DNA of 7,190 nt from Deltaproteobacteria bacterium (GTDB taxonomy: Bacteria; Desulfobacterota; SM23-61), in contig JAOUFX010000133.1 in NCBI GenBank assembly GCA_029857975.1, forward strand, positions 1-7,190, given 5' to 3'. Under the pieces are notes generated by a model that was not told the DNA's origin, searched no databases, and saw nothing but the letters and a program-made list of their open reading frames with translations. How positions within the stretch are numbered: position 1 is the stretch's first letter; the number at the start of each line of letters is the position of its first letter. Positions 5,974-7,190 of the stretch are shown here, piece after piece. A program made the position numbers and the translations under genes.

Positions 5974-7190
5974 CTATCGCTTTTCCTCCACGTAATGGAT
6001 AATCGTTTTGAACTGGCTCTCCCCGTCCAGACCCGCCTCCGTCAGAACCTTGTCGGCCTGTCCGCTGCCGAGATAATGGCCCTTCTGGAAAGGGTGGAGG
6101 GTCATCTGCCGGCCCCAGGCCGAACGGATCCAGCGATCCATCGTGGGAAGAGTAAAGCCGGTGATCCCCATCGCCTCTTGGGCACACGCTTCCGGAAATA
6201 TCCGCTCCCGCTCTCCAGGCGGTAAAAGGTCGAAGAGTTCCGCACTGGCCACGTAATAGACATTCAGATCCATCCCTCTGGCCTTCAGCATGGGCAGCGT
6301 ATGCTCCACAAACGCATAGGCAACCTCGCTACCCTGGAGCACTAAAGTCCCGTCGCTCTTAGCCTCGGCCCGGCGAAGAAGGTAGACACCAGAGGCAGCC
6401 TCGGTGGCCGTCGTAAGGCCTAAGGCCTCACGATTGACGACCCTTTCATTCGGCCTGGTGACAAATGGCGCAATCACCGCCGGACGTTTGTTCAATGCAG
6501 CTGATACCAGGGTCCAAATCTCCTGAGGATCCCAGGGAGTGAGGGTGATCATCGTGCCCAGGGGAAAATTTCCCTGGAGAAGCTGCAAGGCCTGAGGGTC
6601 GGCGTGGGTTGGCCCATCCTCCCCCGTTTTGACGCCGGCGTGGGCGCAGATAAGGAAAAAAGGCCGATAGGGCTCTTTGGCAATGGCCTGCCGTGCCTGA
6701 TTGCCGATAGCATGCAAACGGGCGGCGATATGACCCAACGGAGCGATGAACGCTCCGTAGGACGAGCCGACCCCCACATGGCGTCCATAGGTAGAAAGGC
6801 CGGCAAGGATGCCCGCCATGGCGTCCTCGCAAATGCCTCCGGTTGACAGGAGCCGCGCCCCCGGGTTGGTAACAGCGTTGTAGTATCCTTCGGGAAAACC
6901 CAGGGCGATGGTGTTTACGCTTGTTGATCCCAGCAGGTCGGCCGCGGCCGTAATGATTGCCCCCTGGCTGGCTTTATTATAATGCCGCAGCACTCGACCC
7001 AATTCCCCGCGCAGGGTTGTTGCTTTACCGGGTGATAGGATCAGTTCTTCAGGGACGATCCCTTCGCCCTTCTTGGCCATATCGAAAATTGCTTCAATGG
7101 TCGGAGCTTGCTGGCGCGGCTTACGGCCTTGCCTATTGAGGCGGCGACGGGCTTCCAAGAGTTTTCGCGCCAAGGCATCCACAACCGGAC
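5974..7190 (-). CDS. Transketolase-like enzyme, C-terminal half (pyrimidine-binding and C-terminal domains), 5' end outside window
   Basis: About 405 residues are visible and the frame is open at the right edge. Transketolases use thiamine diphosphate to move two-carbon ketol units between sugar phosphates. Numbered from the GTG codon at 7182, the pyrimidine-binding domain starts near residue 55. It holds Glu119 (GICEDAM, which should activate the cofactor), His181 and GEDGPTH with Asp189 and His193 (substrate contacts in E. coli transketolase), and Arg243 in VTRPNE, which matches the phosphate-binding arginine. The C-terminal domain runs from about 265 to 402. The GTG at 7182 is probably not the true start: no ribosome site is visible in the few bases left, and some 50 residues of linker-like sequence precede the domain, as expected for a fused full-length transketolase. 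A split, two-gene transketolase is the alternative. It converges on the aminotransferase gene with a 61-base spacer and is not part of the AOR operon. Confidence 0.88.
   Translation of the reverse strand, partial: PVVDALARKLLEARRRLNRQGRKPRQQAPTIEAIFDMAKKGEGIVPEELILSPGKATTLRGELGRVLRHYNKASQGAIITAAADLLGSTSVNTIALGFPEGYYNAVTNPGARLLSTGGICEDAMAGILAGLSTYGRHVGVGSSYGAFIAPLGHIAARLHAIGNQARQAIAKEPYRPFFLICAHAGVKTGEDGPTHADPQALQLLQGNFPLGTMITLTPWDPQEIWTLVSAALNKRPAVIAPFVTRPNERVVNREALGLTTATEAASGVYLLRRAEAKSDGTLVLQGSEVAYAFVEHTLPMLKARGMDLNVYYVASAELFDLLPPGERERIFPEACAQEAMGITGFTLPTMDRWIRSAWGRQMTLHPFQKGHYLGSGQADKVLTEAGLDGESQFKTIIHYVEEKR

Noticed and set aside
7180..7182. GTG as the true start of the transketolase-like gene, which would make it a split C-terminal subunit.
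   Set aside because: The frame stays open to the window edge, no ribosome site is visible in the 8 bases left, and the preceding sequence looks like an interdomain linker; a full-length gene running outside the window is more likely.

Overview
The window reads as a piece of an anaerobe's chromosome. It carries a tungsten/molybdenum aldehyde:ferredoxin oxidoreductase (AOR) family enzyme, three iron-sulfur cluster-bearing regions and no aerobic enzymes. The gene style (sigma-70 promoters, Shine-Dalgarno sites, moderately GC-rich coding with AT-rich spacers) is bacterial. A syntrophic, sulfate-reducing or acetogenic bacterium would fit, but the phylum cannot be settled from this sequence.

Layout. 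Positions 4443 to 1 hold a leftward four-gene cluster: a 99-residue ferredoxin-like protein (4144-4443), an AOR-family catalytic subunit (2204-4141), a dihydroorotate dehydrogenase-like flavoprotein fused to a ferredoxin domain (974-2155), and an M20 zinc amidohydrolase that runs off the left edge (1-948). Gaps are 2, 48 and 25 bases and no terminator is visible between genes, so this is probably one operon. Positions 4444-4718 are a divergent regulatory region. It holds a consensus-like sigma-70 promoter facing left, a weaker one facing right, and two inverted repeats that could be operators. Positions 4719-5912 encode a rightward class I PLP aminotransferase. A 61-base convergent spacer follows, then a leftward transketolase-like gene (5974-7190) whose N-terminal half lies outside the window.

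How they may work together (inference): the M20 enzyme could release an amino acid from an N-acyl or peptide-like substrate, and the aminotransferase could turn it into a 2-oxo acid. The AOR/ferredoxin pair could interconvert a derived aldehyde and acid, with electrons passing through ferredoxin and perhaps the flavin/iron-sulfur protein. Substrates cannot be read from the sequence. The most notable points are the unusual partnership of an AOR pair with a PreA-like protein, the lack of the usual catalytic cysteine in that PreA-like protein, changed pterin-motif residues in the AOR, and the compact divergent promoter region. No RNA genes, mobile elements or CRISPR arrays were seen.
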